From Sanderia malayensis (taxonomy: Eukaryota; Cnidaria; Scyphozoa; Semaeostomeae; Pelagiidae), in assembly GCA_013076295.1 (NCBI GenBank), contig RQOL01000361.1:209634-273633 (forward strand): a DNA stretch of 64,000 nucleotides, in the 5' to 3' direction. Under the pieces are notes generated by a model. The model worked only from the letters and a program-made list of their open reading frames with translations, was not told where the DNA came from and ran no database searches. The position numbers and the translations under genes were made by a program. Position 1 is the first letter of the stretch, and each line of letters opens with the position of its first letter. Below are positions 1 through 9,553 of this stretch, in pieces.

Positions 1-1377
1 AATTAGCTTGAAAAGTATTAAAATTCAGCCTTACAGAACCGCATCTTGAAACACTTACCTTCTCTGTTGCACAACCCATGGCACTACCTCCACGCTATTG
101 CAGCAGATGATGAAAGAGGTGCTAATTTCATTCTTATTTCATCCTAACTATTTAATTAGCTTGAAAAGTATTAAAATTCATCCGTACAGAGTCGCATCTT
201 GAACCACTTACCTTCTCCGTTGCACACCCCATGGCACTACCTCCACGCTATTGCAGCAGATGATGAAAGAGGTGCTAATTTCATTCTTAATTCATCCTAA
301 CTATTTAATTAGCTTGAAAAGTATTAAAATTCAGCCTTACAGAACCGCATCTTGAAACACTTACCTTCTCTGTTGCACAACCCATGGCACTACCTCCACG
401 CTATTGCAGCAGATGATGAAAGAGGTGCTAATTTCATTCTTAATTCATCCTAACTATTTAATTAGCTTGAAAAGTATTAAAATTCAGCCTTACAGAACCG
501 CATCTTGAAACACTTACCTTCTCTGTTGCACAACCCATGGCACTACCTCCACGCTATTGCAGCAGATGATGAAAGAGGTGCTAATTTCATTCTTATTTCA
601 TCCTAACTATTTAATTAGCTTGAAAAGTATTAAAATTCATCCGTACAGAGTCGCATCTTGAACCACTTACCTTCTCCGTTGCACACCCCATGGCACTACC
701 TCCACGCTATTGCAGCAGATGATGAAAGAGGTGCTAATTTCATTCTTAATTCATCCTAACTATTTAATTAGCTTGAAAAGTATTAAAATTCAGCCTTACA
801 GAACCGCATCTTGAAACACTTACCTTCTCTGTTGCACAACCCATGGCACTACCTCCACGCTATTGCAGCAGATGATGAAAGAGGTGCTAATTTCATTCTT
901 AATTCATCCTAACTATTTAATTAGCTTGAAAAGTATTAAAATTCAGCCTTACAGAACCGCATCTTGAACCATTTACCTTCTCCGTTGCAAACCCCATGGC
1001 ACTACCTCCACGCTATTGCAGCAGATGATGAAAGAGGTGCTAATTTCATTCTTATTTCATCCTAACTATTTAATTAGCTTGAAAAATATTAAAATTCATC
1101 CGTACAGAACCGCATCTTGAACCACTTACCTTCTCTGTTGCACACCCCATGGCACTACCTCCACGCTATTGCAGCAGATGATGAAAGAGGTGCTAATTTC
1201 ATTCTTATTTCATCCTAACTATTTAATTAGCTTGAAAAATATTAAAATTCATCCGTACAGAACCGCATCTTGAACCACTTACCTTCTCTGTTGCACACCC
1301 CATGGCACTACCTCTACGCTATTGCAGCAGATGATGAAAGAAGTGCTAATTTCATTCTTCATTTCATTCGCATCTTC
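1..1377. repeat. 153-bp satellite array, nine units
   Basis: Nine head-to-tail units of 153 bp begin at 1, 154, 307, 460, 613, 766, 919, 1072 and 1225. The last is diverged at its end, where it stops near 1370. Two variants alternate (an A type with cagccttacagaacc and a B type with catccgtacagagtc) in the order A-B-A-A-B-A-A-B-B, so the first six units form a duplicated three-unit (459 bp) higher-order repeat. About 60 bp per unit, around ccatggcactacctccacg, is nearly invariant. The array may continue left of the window. See the findings for a possible exon in each unit. Confidence 0.97.
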
Positions 1378-2259
1378 AACCACTTACCTTCTCTGTAGCA
1401 CTACCCTTCTTTTTACTTGTTTGGGTGAAAACCAATGTTAGAACGGCCAATAAGAACGACAGAAATTGAAGGAACATTTAAATAAGGGAAGACATTGTTG
1501 AATTAATGAATTCATTTCGAGTCCTCAATTATTACAACAAAAGAGCCTACTGCTATAATACTGAGATATATTACGTATTGTGTTAATCACTCTTCATTTA
1601 GTAAACGAACAACTGTTAAAAACATATCTACATGTAATCGCCACTAAAAGGCTAGGCTAGAATAGTTCTGACATCAAGTAATGCAGAAAAATGGTTACAA
1701 TATTGTAACTACTAATCGGGCAATAAGTATAAAAATGTAATTTTGTATTAAATGAATGCTGTAAGAAATTATAACCAGAAATGCTGTTAAAAATTGTTAT
1801 ATAAAGGCCATTGAGGATTTGTTTGTAGAATCTCTCCTTAGCTCGTAATGTTATATATTCAATCCTTTCTTGGAGCTAATAAATATTATAACGAATATTA
1901 GATTGCATGTTTTAAAACTATATCTCATTACTTGCCAGATATTAAAAGTCATAAGATAATTAAAGCTATTGCAAAATAAAACTAATGAATTACTTTTGGG
2001 TCCCGCAAGTAAGAAACTTCTCGTGACTATGTTCTGAGTTGTGTGTCCAATTGGAACGACATGACATAATAACGTAACCTTATTGAAACTTTTTGTGAAA
2101 AACATAGTTGTTATTCTCAAATTAACAGAAAACAATTGGAAATCATCGTAAACAATGGCGTCCATTCTAAAAAGACTGTTTCCTAACTGCGAGATCATGC
2201 TGAATTACAATAATAAAAAGTTAATTAACCCGTAAACCACACAATTGTATACTCTAGAG
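1378..2259. other. A+T-rich spacer with no convincing gene
   Basis: Unique A+T-rich sequence between the satellite and the cysteine-rich gene. A minus-strand open frame of 115 codons (1851-2198) has no motif I recognise. It lies just downstream of the CXC-like gene on the same strand and could be part of the same transposon, but nothing supports this. Confidence 0.6.
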
Positions 2260-2936
2260 TTAGATGTTGTTTTCTGTAGATGTATGCACATCCATACTTG
2301 CGACCGACGCTGCAGGCTGTTCCATTGCAATATACACCTGAGAATACCAGATTTGCTGTAATTCTTTCAAGTTACGCAATTTTCCTTCCACTTGTCTTTG
2401 ACTTTTTTCTTCTATCAGAAGACTCGAGTCCGTATTAGCTCTAGCTATCTTACAGAATAATTTGCAAATGTTAACATTGTCTCCAGCTCCACCAAATTCT
2501 TCCATTAAGCTCAGAAGCAATATCGTTTCATCGATGTTCCATCTTGTAGAGGTACTCGGTTCGCCTTCGTCTTTCAAAAACTGGCTTCCTTTCTTTGCAC
2601 ATGGTCTGAGGTGTGTCAATGCAGCTTTGGCTTTGCTGCTTTCAATTTTACGTTTAGGTCCGTTGCCTTTCGATATTCCAAAGGGATTCATGCAGCCTTT
2701 GCAATTGCAGTTCGCACATGACTGTTGAAACTTAAAGCATGGGCATTTGCAGGAGTACTTGGAACCTTCGACCATCGTACATTTCGGAAGACGATTTTTG
2801 TCATTTTTCCCACACATGCAACCTTTTCGACTGCTTACATCTTTCTTATCTTTATTTTGCAGCACTAATAGATCTTTGCTCAGCAACTCGAAGCTTACTT
2901 TTCCAGAAAAGTTGATGGCCATGAAAAGACAATCTG
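2260..2936 (-). CDS. Cysteine-rich CXC-like protein, C-terminal part
   Basis: A minus-strand frame of about 225 codons emerges from the assembly gap and ends at 2260; the start is lost in the gap. Its middle carries a dense cysteine cluster (CMCG, then SCKCPCFKFQQSCANCNCKG followed by CMNPFG), a spacing close to the CXC/CRC zinc-binding repeats of tesmin/TSO1 proteins. After it come a basic linker (KRKIESSKAK) and a helical, Myb-like segment rich in Leu and Glu. CXC repeats bind zinc and DNA. In repeat-rich invertebrate genomes such proteins are often transposon-derived, and two other CXC-bearing families occur in this window. No intron is evident in the visible part. Host gene or mobile element cannot be decided. 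Confidence 0.6.
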
Positions 2937-3036
2937 NNNNNNNNNNNNNNNNNNNNNNNNNNNNNNNNNNNNNNNNNNNNNNNNNNNNNNNNNNNNNNNN
3001 NNNNNNNNNNNNNNNNNNNNNNNNNNNNNNNNNNNN
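2937..3036. other. Assembly gap (100 N)
   Basis: Exactly 100 undetermined bases, the usual placeholder for a gap of unknown size. Base composition and gene style differ sharply on the two sides, so the join itself deserves checking. Confidence 1.
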
Positions 3037-3038
3037 TG

Positions 3039-3998
3039 TCTGTCGGAAAGCCTGAAACTGTTCAACGCGCACTGCAATCGCACCGGCTGCATCCTCGACA
3101 CTTACCGATCGACGAACTGTTCGCCGCCACCGCCGCCACTCTATCCAACACAACTTCGGCACCGACTGCCGCTGCCGTTAGTCCTCCTCCCATCCCTCTC
3201 TCCACAACCGCAGCAGCAGCAGCAACAGCATCGAGACCATTTGCCGCTCCTGGCAACAGCGGCGGTGGTGGCAAAACTAACGGAGACGGTACCGTTGCCG
3301 GTATCGGCATGCCAACCGAACGCCAAAAAGACGCCACTTCCTCTGACATTGCCGGCGGTGCTGCCATACTGTCGCCGTCGTCGTCGTCTACAAAAGATCA
3401 GAAAAAAAAACACCACGATTATCTGCTGTTCACGTCGTTCATGCACTACGGTCAGTGTCAAAAACCCTTCATCGACATCTACTGTCACGAAACGCACCAA
3501 CCTGCCGGCGCCGATCTTGTACACCACATCGTACTCGACGAACACACTAACAAACACAAAGACATTCACTTTGTCGTCTCCCACCGCAACAGCCACCATC
3601 AGTCCTCACAACAACAACAACAACAAAATAACACAATAAAAACAAAAAAAAAGAAATCGCCTGTTAAAAAACGCAAACGTACCTCTTTGTCGTCGTCGTC
3701 GTTAACAGCAAAAACGAAACGAAAAAAACCACCGACAACAACAGTCAATGATGATGATGATGATGATGATGACAACAATGCAAAGAATGCCGAATACTTT
3801 TCGTGCGATTCCTGCTCCTCGTCGTCGGCGTCAGTGTCGGTGTCGGTGTCGTCGGCGTCGGCCTCTTCAGACGAAGAACCAGAAAAAAAAGAACAAAACA
3901 AAAAACACAAAAGAACAAAGAAAATACCTTCACGTACTAAAAACACTACTAGCAGTATCATTAATAACAACAGCAGCGGTGACACTAATGTCGTTTAA
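3039..3998 (+). CDS. Unrecognised low-complexity protein, C-terminal part
   Basis: An open plus-strand frame runs from the gap to a stop at 3998 (about 319 codons, start missing); the first ATG in frame is at 3309. The protein has an N-terminal ordered-looking stretch (KPETVQRALQSHRLHPRH), an Ala/Thr/Pro-rich linker, a second possibly folded segment rich in His, Tyr and Cys (near 3420-3590), then a long tail of poly-Gln, Lys/Arg blocks (KTKKKKSPVKKRKRT), an eight-Asp run, Ser/Val repeats and a basic end. The KKRKR-type blocks could be nuclear localisation signals. I do not recognise the family. Codon use (C-ending, CA-rich) matches the genes at 4419 and 9554, so the three probably share an origin. 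Confidence 0.55.
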   Translation, partial: SVGKPETVQRALQSHRLHPRHLPIDELFAATAATLSNTTSAPTAAAVSPPPIPLSTTAAAAATASRPFAAPGNSGGGGKTNGDGTVAGIGMPTERQKDATSSDIAGGAAILSPSSSSTKDQKKKHHDYLLFTSFMHYGQCQKPFIDIYCHETHQPAGADLVHHIVLDEHTNKHKDIHFVVSHRNSHHQSSQQQQQQNNTIKTKKKKSPVKKRKRTSLSSSSLTAKTKRKKPPTTTVNDDDDDDDDNNAKNAEYFSCDSCSSSSASVSVSVSSASASSDEEPEKKEQNKKHKRTKKIPSRTKNTTSSIINNNSSGDTNVV

Positions 3999-4081
3999 CA
4001 AAAACCAACTCGTATTTATATATCATTTTTCATGCATTGTTCTATAGATGTATAAGCACATTATCATCTTTTCTTTCCACA

Positions 4082-4260
4082 CCTGCCTCACACACACACA
4101 CACGCGCGCGCAAACAATGATACAACAAAAAATTCAATGATACAACAAAAAATTCAATGATACAACAAAAAAATTCAATGATACAACAAAAAATTCAATG
4201 ATACAACAAAAAAATTCAATGATACAACAAAAAAATTCAATGATACAACAAAAAATTCAA
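4082..4260 (+). repeat. CA/CG dinucleotide run and 20-21-bp tandem repeat
   Basis: A short (CA)n(CG)n run is followed by seven copies of a 20-21-bp unit, aatgatacaacaaaaaattc, differing only in the length of the A run. It lies about 160 bp upstream of the start of the next gene. Confidence 0.95.
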
Positions 4261-4418
4261 TGGAGTAAAATAGCATCTATTGAATACGCCCACTTCTTTT
4301 GTTCGTCTCGCGTAGATAAAAAGAGCGCAACAGAAGACGAAAATCAGTCAGTTCTCACTCACTCACTCACAAGTCACAAGTCGCAAGTCACAAGAAGTCA
4401 AGAAGACAAGAAGACAAG

Positions 4419-5168
4419 ATGATCTGCAATGATGATAATGATGAAGACACTGCGACCACTGTTGCTAATAGTACTAACCGTACTACTGCTACTGTCACCA
4501 AGAGCAGTTCTAAATCCAATACTATGGCTACTGTGGCTACTGCTACTGCTACTCGTTCGGTTTACAAGATAAAAAGACTCAACAAACAGCTGCAAGCAGC
4601 AACCGCCAACACTCGTCGTGTGAAACAAACTCTACGACAAATGCTACAGCTTTTCATTCGCCACAGCAACCAGAGTGCCGAACTTCTCAAACGAGCAGAA
4701 GACAAAAACAAAATTCTCTACTCAACAGTAGCAACACAGATAGAGGTCAACGCAAGACTCAGAGAACAGCTCGAACAGCAACCATCACCACCAACAACAG
4801 CCACCGACCTCTCACAGAAGTGCTGCTGTTGCTGTCGTCTTCATTCTCACAACAACACCACTGCTGATCGTCGTCATCATGTTAGCGGCGGCGGCGGCGA
4901 CGGCGGCGACGACAAAGACGAAGCAATCAGCATCACATCGTCCGTCGACGATTTCCTCGAAAGCAACAACAGCAGCAACAGTGACGACGACGACGACAAC
5001 ATCGAAACATACAATCCTCCCAGCGACGGCTTCTCTCAGAAAATCATGTTCAACATCCCCGCCCGCCACGACGACGACGACGACGACAGCCTGATGAAGA
5101 AAAGAAAATCTGACAACGATGATTCAATCACTGAAGCACTTCACCAACTTACAGAGAACAACAAGTAA
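4419..5168 (+). CDS. Unrecognised 249-aa protein, coiled-coil plus acidic tail
   Basis: Open frame from ATG at 4419 to TAA at 5166-5168. Residues 1-45 are Thr/Ala/Ser-rich low complexity. Residues about 46-110 form a helical segment with heptad-like spacing (YKIKRLNKQLQAATAN, then RVKQTLRQMLQLF) that predicts a coiled coil. A CCCCC cluster with nearby His follows (residues about 135-142). The C-terminal half alternates Gly, Asp and Ser tracts and ends with an Asp run and a basic KKRKS motif. There is no signal peptide or membrane segment. A 20-bp tandem repeat and a C+A-rich leader lie upstream; T-rich sequence follows. Codon use matches the genes at 3039 and 9554. Function unknown; a phase-separating or regulatory protein would fit the composition, but that is a guess. 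Confidence 0.55.
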   Translation: MICNDDNDEDTATTVANSTNRTTATVTKSSSKSNTMATVATATATRSVYKIKRLNKQLQAATANTRRVKQTLRQMLQLFIRHSNQSAELLKRAEDKNKILYSTVATQIEVNARLREQLEQQPSPPTTATDLSQKCCCCCRLHSHNNTTADRRHHVSGGGGDGGDDKDEAISITSSVDDFLESNNSSNSDDDDDNIETYNPPSDGFSQKIMFNIPARHDDDDDDSLMKKRKSDNDDSITEALHQLTENNK

Positions 5169-5392
5169 TTACATTTTTTTTCTCCATTCGCATGTTGTAA
5201 CATTTGCTTTGCATCCTTCGTTTTCTTTGTTCTTGTCTTCAAATTTCTTGACGACATCATACTTAACTGTCGATCTTCTTCTTCTTCTTCTTTCTTCTCT
5301 TTTTCAACAACTTCAATTGATGGTTTTGCAATTTTTTTTCTTCACGTTGATTTCGCATTCGTTCAAGCGTCAACAATGAAACATCGCATGAC

Positions 5393-5455
5393 AATTCACG
5401 TTCAAACACGTAACTACGGTTTGAACATCCCTAGTTAGGTGTTTGAACATGAATT
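5393..5455. ncRNA. Pre-miRNA-like hairpin 1
   Basis: Arms 5393-5416 and 5432-5455 pair over 24 positions with two mismatches, around a 15-nt loop. The 63-nt size and imperfect stem are typical of animal or viral miRNA precursors. Strand and transcription are unknown. Confidence 0.4.
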
Positions 5456-5756
5456 CGAAAAAGTGTATTAATTCACTGTTGGTCTTGTGTGTATTATATT
5501 TTTGTTAACTTGCATTTGCGCATCTTCAACTGGTTGCGCTACCAAAAACAATTCACGCTGTTGTGGTCCATCAATAGCTGTGTCTTGAACGCGCTCAAAA
5601 AAAAAAAGTGGTGTCTCATTGTTTATGTTAAGAAACATCTATTTTTTAGAATTGTAGCATAAAAAGCATCGGTATCTTTTTTGGCATCAATTCAATTGTT
5701 CGTGTTATGCTTTCGTGACTCTTCTATTTGCTTTGTCTTGGTTTTTTGGATCGATT

Positions 5757-5815
5757 ATTTTCATTGGGGCCAATGCATTGGCATCGATTGTCAATGCATC
5801 GACCCCAATGGAAAT
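5757..5815. ncRNA. Pre-miRNA-like hairpin 2
   Basis: The left arm (attttcattggggccaatgc) pairs with the right arm (gcatcgaccccaatggaaat) with a small internal loop, leaving a short terminal loop around catcgattg. Total 59 nt. Confidence 0.4.
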
Positions 5816-5988
5816 AACTTGCAAAGTGCTTTTTGTAGCATTTCATTTATGCCCAGTTTGTTTTTATTATAAGCAATCGAATTCAGTAATGGTATTCACT
5901 TTTGTGTCTTCTTTCGAAAGCCGAAACTTGAGAGAACATTTGAATCTTTTTTCAACAGTGTTTCCTTTGCTCGTTTCTTTGAATTGAT

Positions 5989-6046
5989 AAAGCATTCTAT
6001 TGACGCGTTTATGACAGTCTTCTAAATACGTGAATAGGATGCTTTA
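5989..6046. ncRNA. Pre-miRNA-like hairpin 3
   Basis: Arms aaagcattctattgacgcg and the segment ending gtgaataggatgcttt pair over about 23 positions with two mismatches and a few G-T pairs, around an 11-nt loop. Total 58 nt, the same size class as hairpins 1 and 2. Confidence 0.4.
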
Positions 6047-7349
6047 CCAATTTGATGTTAATGCAACCTCTACACTGTCAAACACTAGATGATTCGGCAT
6101 GGAAAAAAATCAGAAAACTATAAGCTTTCTATGGGTTTTTTATTGGCTTTTAGTTCTCTAAATATCGGCACTTCTTTTCATTTGTTGTTCCATTCGAACC
6201 GCGCTTTCACATGACCGCATAGTCTAAATTTATTTGAACAATGCGATCTTTGTCCTGGATGGGTTTTTTCTCCATTTGCCTGATGGATGATGGGTTTTGT
6301 TGTACGAATGGCACTGTTGACATATAATTGAGCCTTCTTCCTGTTCCACTTGCGCTATTTTGATTCAACTAGTGTGAGTGATAATTTTTTTTGCCTCTGC
6401 GGTACGCTTCCTGATGAAATATCTTACTGCAGTAGCGTCAATTTCGTATGTCGAAAGATACAACCGGGATTTATTTGTAAATGTCTGACTTGCTTGAACG
6501 TCATTATTGTTTACTGCGGATGCATTTGACTTGTCTTTTCCGCAATTCCTTTTCCTCTTATTGTTGTCATTGGTGAATTCATTAATTAGGCAATCCTCTA
6601 CAATTGTTGTCTTCTTTTATCTACATCAGAGTCTTTTTTGGACGGAAAAAACCTTTCGTCTGTTTTCCCACGTTGTTTTCGCCGAACTTAACAAACAAGC
6701 CAAACGGATAGAAAGTGCCTGTACGTCTTATTTTACTTTCCTTGTCAACAATAGCTCTCTATCATTTGTTAATGGAAAAAGAACTGATAAACAATTCTGT
6801 CAATTCATTCAACTTCATCATCTTCATAAGATGTTTACCTGAATAGCAAATCTATACAGCATTCATGTAGTACTCTTGCGCGCGTTAACTTGTCAATCTG
6901 TAAACCTTCATTAGCGTTGATATTTTCCGAGAACATCGCAACATTGTCTCATTTCATTTTTGAAAATCATCTTCAAGTTTGACGACTCGCTCTTTTGAAA
7001 CTCTTGAAAAAACTGTCATCTTTGGTAAATAAGTTAGTAATTGTGATTAAAACTTTTATCATTTTTGATAAATAATAGCTCGTTTATCATTATTATTATT
7101 ATTATGGTAAACCCTTTGCGTAATGCTAACGAATCACTTGTAACGAATCATTGGAAATCCCGCATGTCTTGAAAGAATCGCGAGGTGAAGCATTTTGATT
7201 AGCATCTTCAAAAAAACTCAACATCCATCCACCTTTTCGTATCCTGAGTTTTGTGTGCTACTAGTGGTTTTTTTCTTTTTTTCCTTTTTTCTTTTGTCGT
7301 CACAACGACGTCATATCTGTGCAGCTTTTCTTTGCCCAGTTTATTTGCC

Positions 7350-7401
7350 AAAGCAATTGTCCACAAAGACAGACTTGTAAGACGTGTGAACTTGTTGCTT
7401 T
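7350..7401. ncRNA. Weaker hairpin, pre-miRNA-like
   Basis: aaagcaattgtccaca pairs with tgtgaacttgttgcttt with one bulge and two mismatches, around a loop of about 19 nt. Weaker than hairpins 1-3. Confidence 0.2.
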
Positions 7402-7738
7402 CACTTGTGTAGTTAAAATAGTATTGAGCTTGTTTTCCAGCATTTCCAAAATTCTTGCATCCAGTATGTGCCTGAGTGTGTTTGTTCTCTTCTTGAATGT
7501 TGTATTGCATTCACCAATTGGGATTAGTTGCACTATATATATATATGCATCAGTTACATAAGTCAGTTTTTCATGCTGAACAATACTAGTCCTTTGAATG
7601 TTGAAATATGAAAATCCTATCGCCAATTTTCGCTAAGAAACATTGTGACATGATCATCTCCGTTCCTCATTGTCGTATCTTTGATCGTCTTCCGGGCGAA
7701 CTTCCTGAGGAAATATTAACGGGCAGGTTAGTTCAAAC

Positions 7739-8189
7739 TCAACCGCAATATTCCTCCTCTTCTTTTAGATCATTCAGCATTTTGCGTAAATCTTCTTCAT
7801 TGTTCATTGTTTTTGTTTTTGTAGACGAGCGTTTGCTGATGTGAATAGCGTTTTTGCGATTACTTTCTTCTTCTTCTTCGGATAATAAAACCATGTTTCT
7901 ACCCAACCGCATCCAATCTGAATGCAAAACAATAAACCTTACCAAAACTTCCATGATCGATAAGTTCTTGCTTGAACATCGAGTCATTGTCTATAGATTC
8001 CGGGTTAGCATCCGATTTTCTGTATACTTTGCCATAACTTCCATGGCCAATAGGTTCTTGTTTGAAAAAAATCGAATCTGTTGTTATCAGGTTACTCGTT
8101 ATTTCTTGCAATTTGCCTCTCTTTTGAAAGCTGTCTCTCTCTTTTCGAGAGAGTTCGTTGCATTTATTATCGCGTTGTATTATTATCAT
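7739..8189 (-). pseudogene. Kinase glycine-loop remnant, duplicated
   Basis: On the minus strand the frame from 8189 encodes two near-identical segments, KQEPIGHGSYGKVY and KQELIDHGSFGKVY, about 33 residues apart. Each matches the glycine-rich ATP-binding loop (GxGxxGxV) that opens protein kinase domains. The frame stops at 7899. A second frame (7987-7739) overlaps it and continues with acidic, Lys-rich sequence, so a frameshift is likely. No catalytic loop (HRD) or DFG is visible, so this is not an active kinase. It could be a decayed kinase gene of the surrounding block with an internally duplicated N-lobe start. Confidence 0.35.
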
Positions 8190-9267
8190 TACACATGTCT
8201 TCGCATTGCCGACCCGAAACCGTCTTGTCTAATTGACAAACTCTGGTTCTCGCTGCATCGGCATTGACTGTGTGTAGTACTTACCTGTCTATCTGTGACC
8301 TCTAAATGTTTCAGATGAGTTTTTTCTTCGACATTGTCGTCATCTGTAACTTCCAAGTGTTTCAGATTAGTTTTCTTCAAAATCGTCATCATTAGCAGAG
8401 CAATGGTGATTGTTTTTCTCCTTCTTCACTACCACCACTATCATCATTATCGTTAGGGCAACGGTGATATCCTTCATCATGATTATCGTTAGGACAACGG
8501 TGATTCTTCTTTTAGCTTTGTTTTCACTCACAAAAGTTGCTGTAAGCAAGTCGACTTCCTTGTCGTCCTTTACTCACGGGCAAAAAATCGTATTGTTCAC
8601 ACATCACTTTTTTGTTGATGAAATGTTCAATTGTTCGCATTTTTTCAACTTGCTCTTCCAGCAAATTCTTTCCTCAATTGATTCTTTAATCATTTACTTA
8701 GAGCTCACGCATCTGAGCTTGCATGCGCTTCCAATCCAATCCAATGTTCGTTTCAACCAATCAATCAACATTGCATAATTGTCAACAATTGTCAACTTAT
8801 TTGCAAGTATTCTTCAGGAAATTAGTGAGATCATTTCTTTATTCTGATATTTTCTTGAAACAATCGTATACTCTTTTCGCAATAATGGCCTCATTTTGAT
8901 GAAACATGTGCCAGATTGCTCAGCTGATTTACATTTTACTGCTCGGCAACGGCATCAGTATCGTTCACCATCACGAGAAAGGCACTCGTCGTTTACCTAA
9001 TTCATCACCTATCCTTTGCCGTTTTTTTCTTTTTTTGAAAACAGAAAAATGACAAAATTCAAACCCCCGCTCTGTCAAAAAAATTTTTTTGACGAAGAAC
9101 TATTCGATGGCATTTTCACATATCAAATACATCGTTTCAAAACCCATATGCGTATAATGTTTCATTGTTGGCACTCGAACGAATGTGAAATCAACATCAT
9201 CATTATCCTAATCACGTTAACTGTTGCAATACTACTACCATCAAAATTAGACTCGCACCTCGGACTG

Positions 9268-9304
9268 ACTACTCCACTCTACTCTACTCTACTCTACTCT
9301 ACTC
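9268..9304. repeat. TCTAC pentanucleotide microsatellite
   Basis: Short run of about six imperfect TCTAC units. Confidence 0.85.
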
Positions 9305-9553
9305 CCTCCTCCTCCTCATCCTCCTATCATGAATTATTGTAATCATGGTTATTATTGTTGTTGTTGTTGTGATAATAATAATGCTTATAATGATCATGCA
9401 AAAAACAGAACAAAAAACCATTGTCTTTTTTTTTAATCTCTTCCTCCCGCACGCACGCGCACACAATAACTCATTGTTCTAATACGACGTAAATAAACCC
9501 GTAGGCCACAGTCGCCCATCACACAACAACAACTCGACGACGACAACGACAAG

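Larger units (their letters stand above)
5169..9553. other. T-rich stretch without long ORFs
   Basis: About 4.4 kb that is T-rich on the plus strand, with no open frame above about 137 codons and none with recognisable domains except the kinase-loop remnant at 7739-8189 (minus). It contains several isolated 50-63 nt imperfect hairpins (listed separately), a perfect palindrome of gtc, A7, T7, gac near 9077 and a TCTAC microsatellite. It may hold decayed minus-strand genes or non-coding transcripts. Confidence 0.6.

Noticed and set aside
1..1377. Regular repeats considered as a CRISPR array
   Set aside because: Units are tandem and nearly identical over the full 153 bp, with no unique spacers, in a eukaryotic context.
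1851..2198. 115-codon minus-strand ORF as a gene
   Set aside because: No recognisable domain and isolated; kept only as a remark in the spacer entry.
3062..5094. Antisense and alternative frames over 3.0-5.1 kb rich in Val, Cys, Phe or Met runs
   Set aside because: Shadows of trinucleotide-repeat-rich plus-strand genes; no motifs.
5681..9342. Short plus-strand ORFs of 60-137 codons in the T-rich stretch
   Set aside because: Phe/Ser/Leu-rich products expected from T-rich sequence; no starts with context, motifs or homology that I can see.
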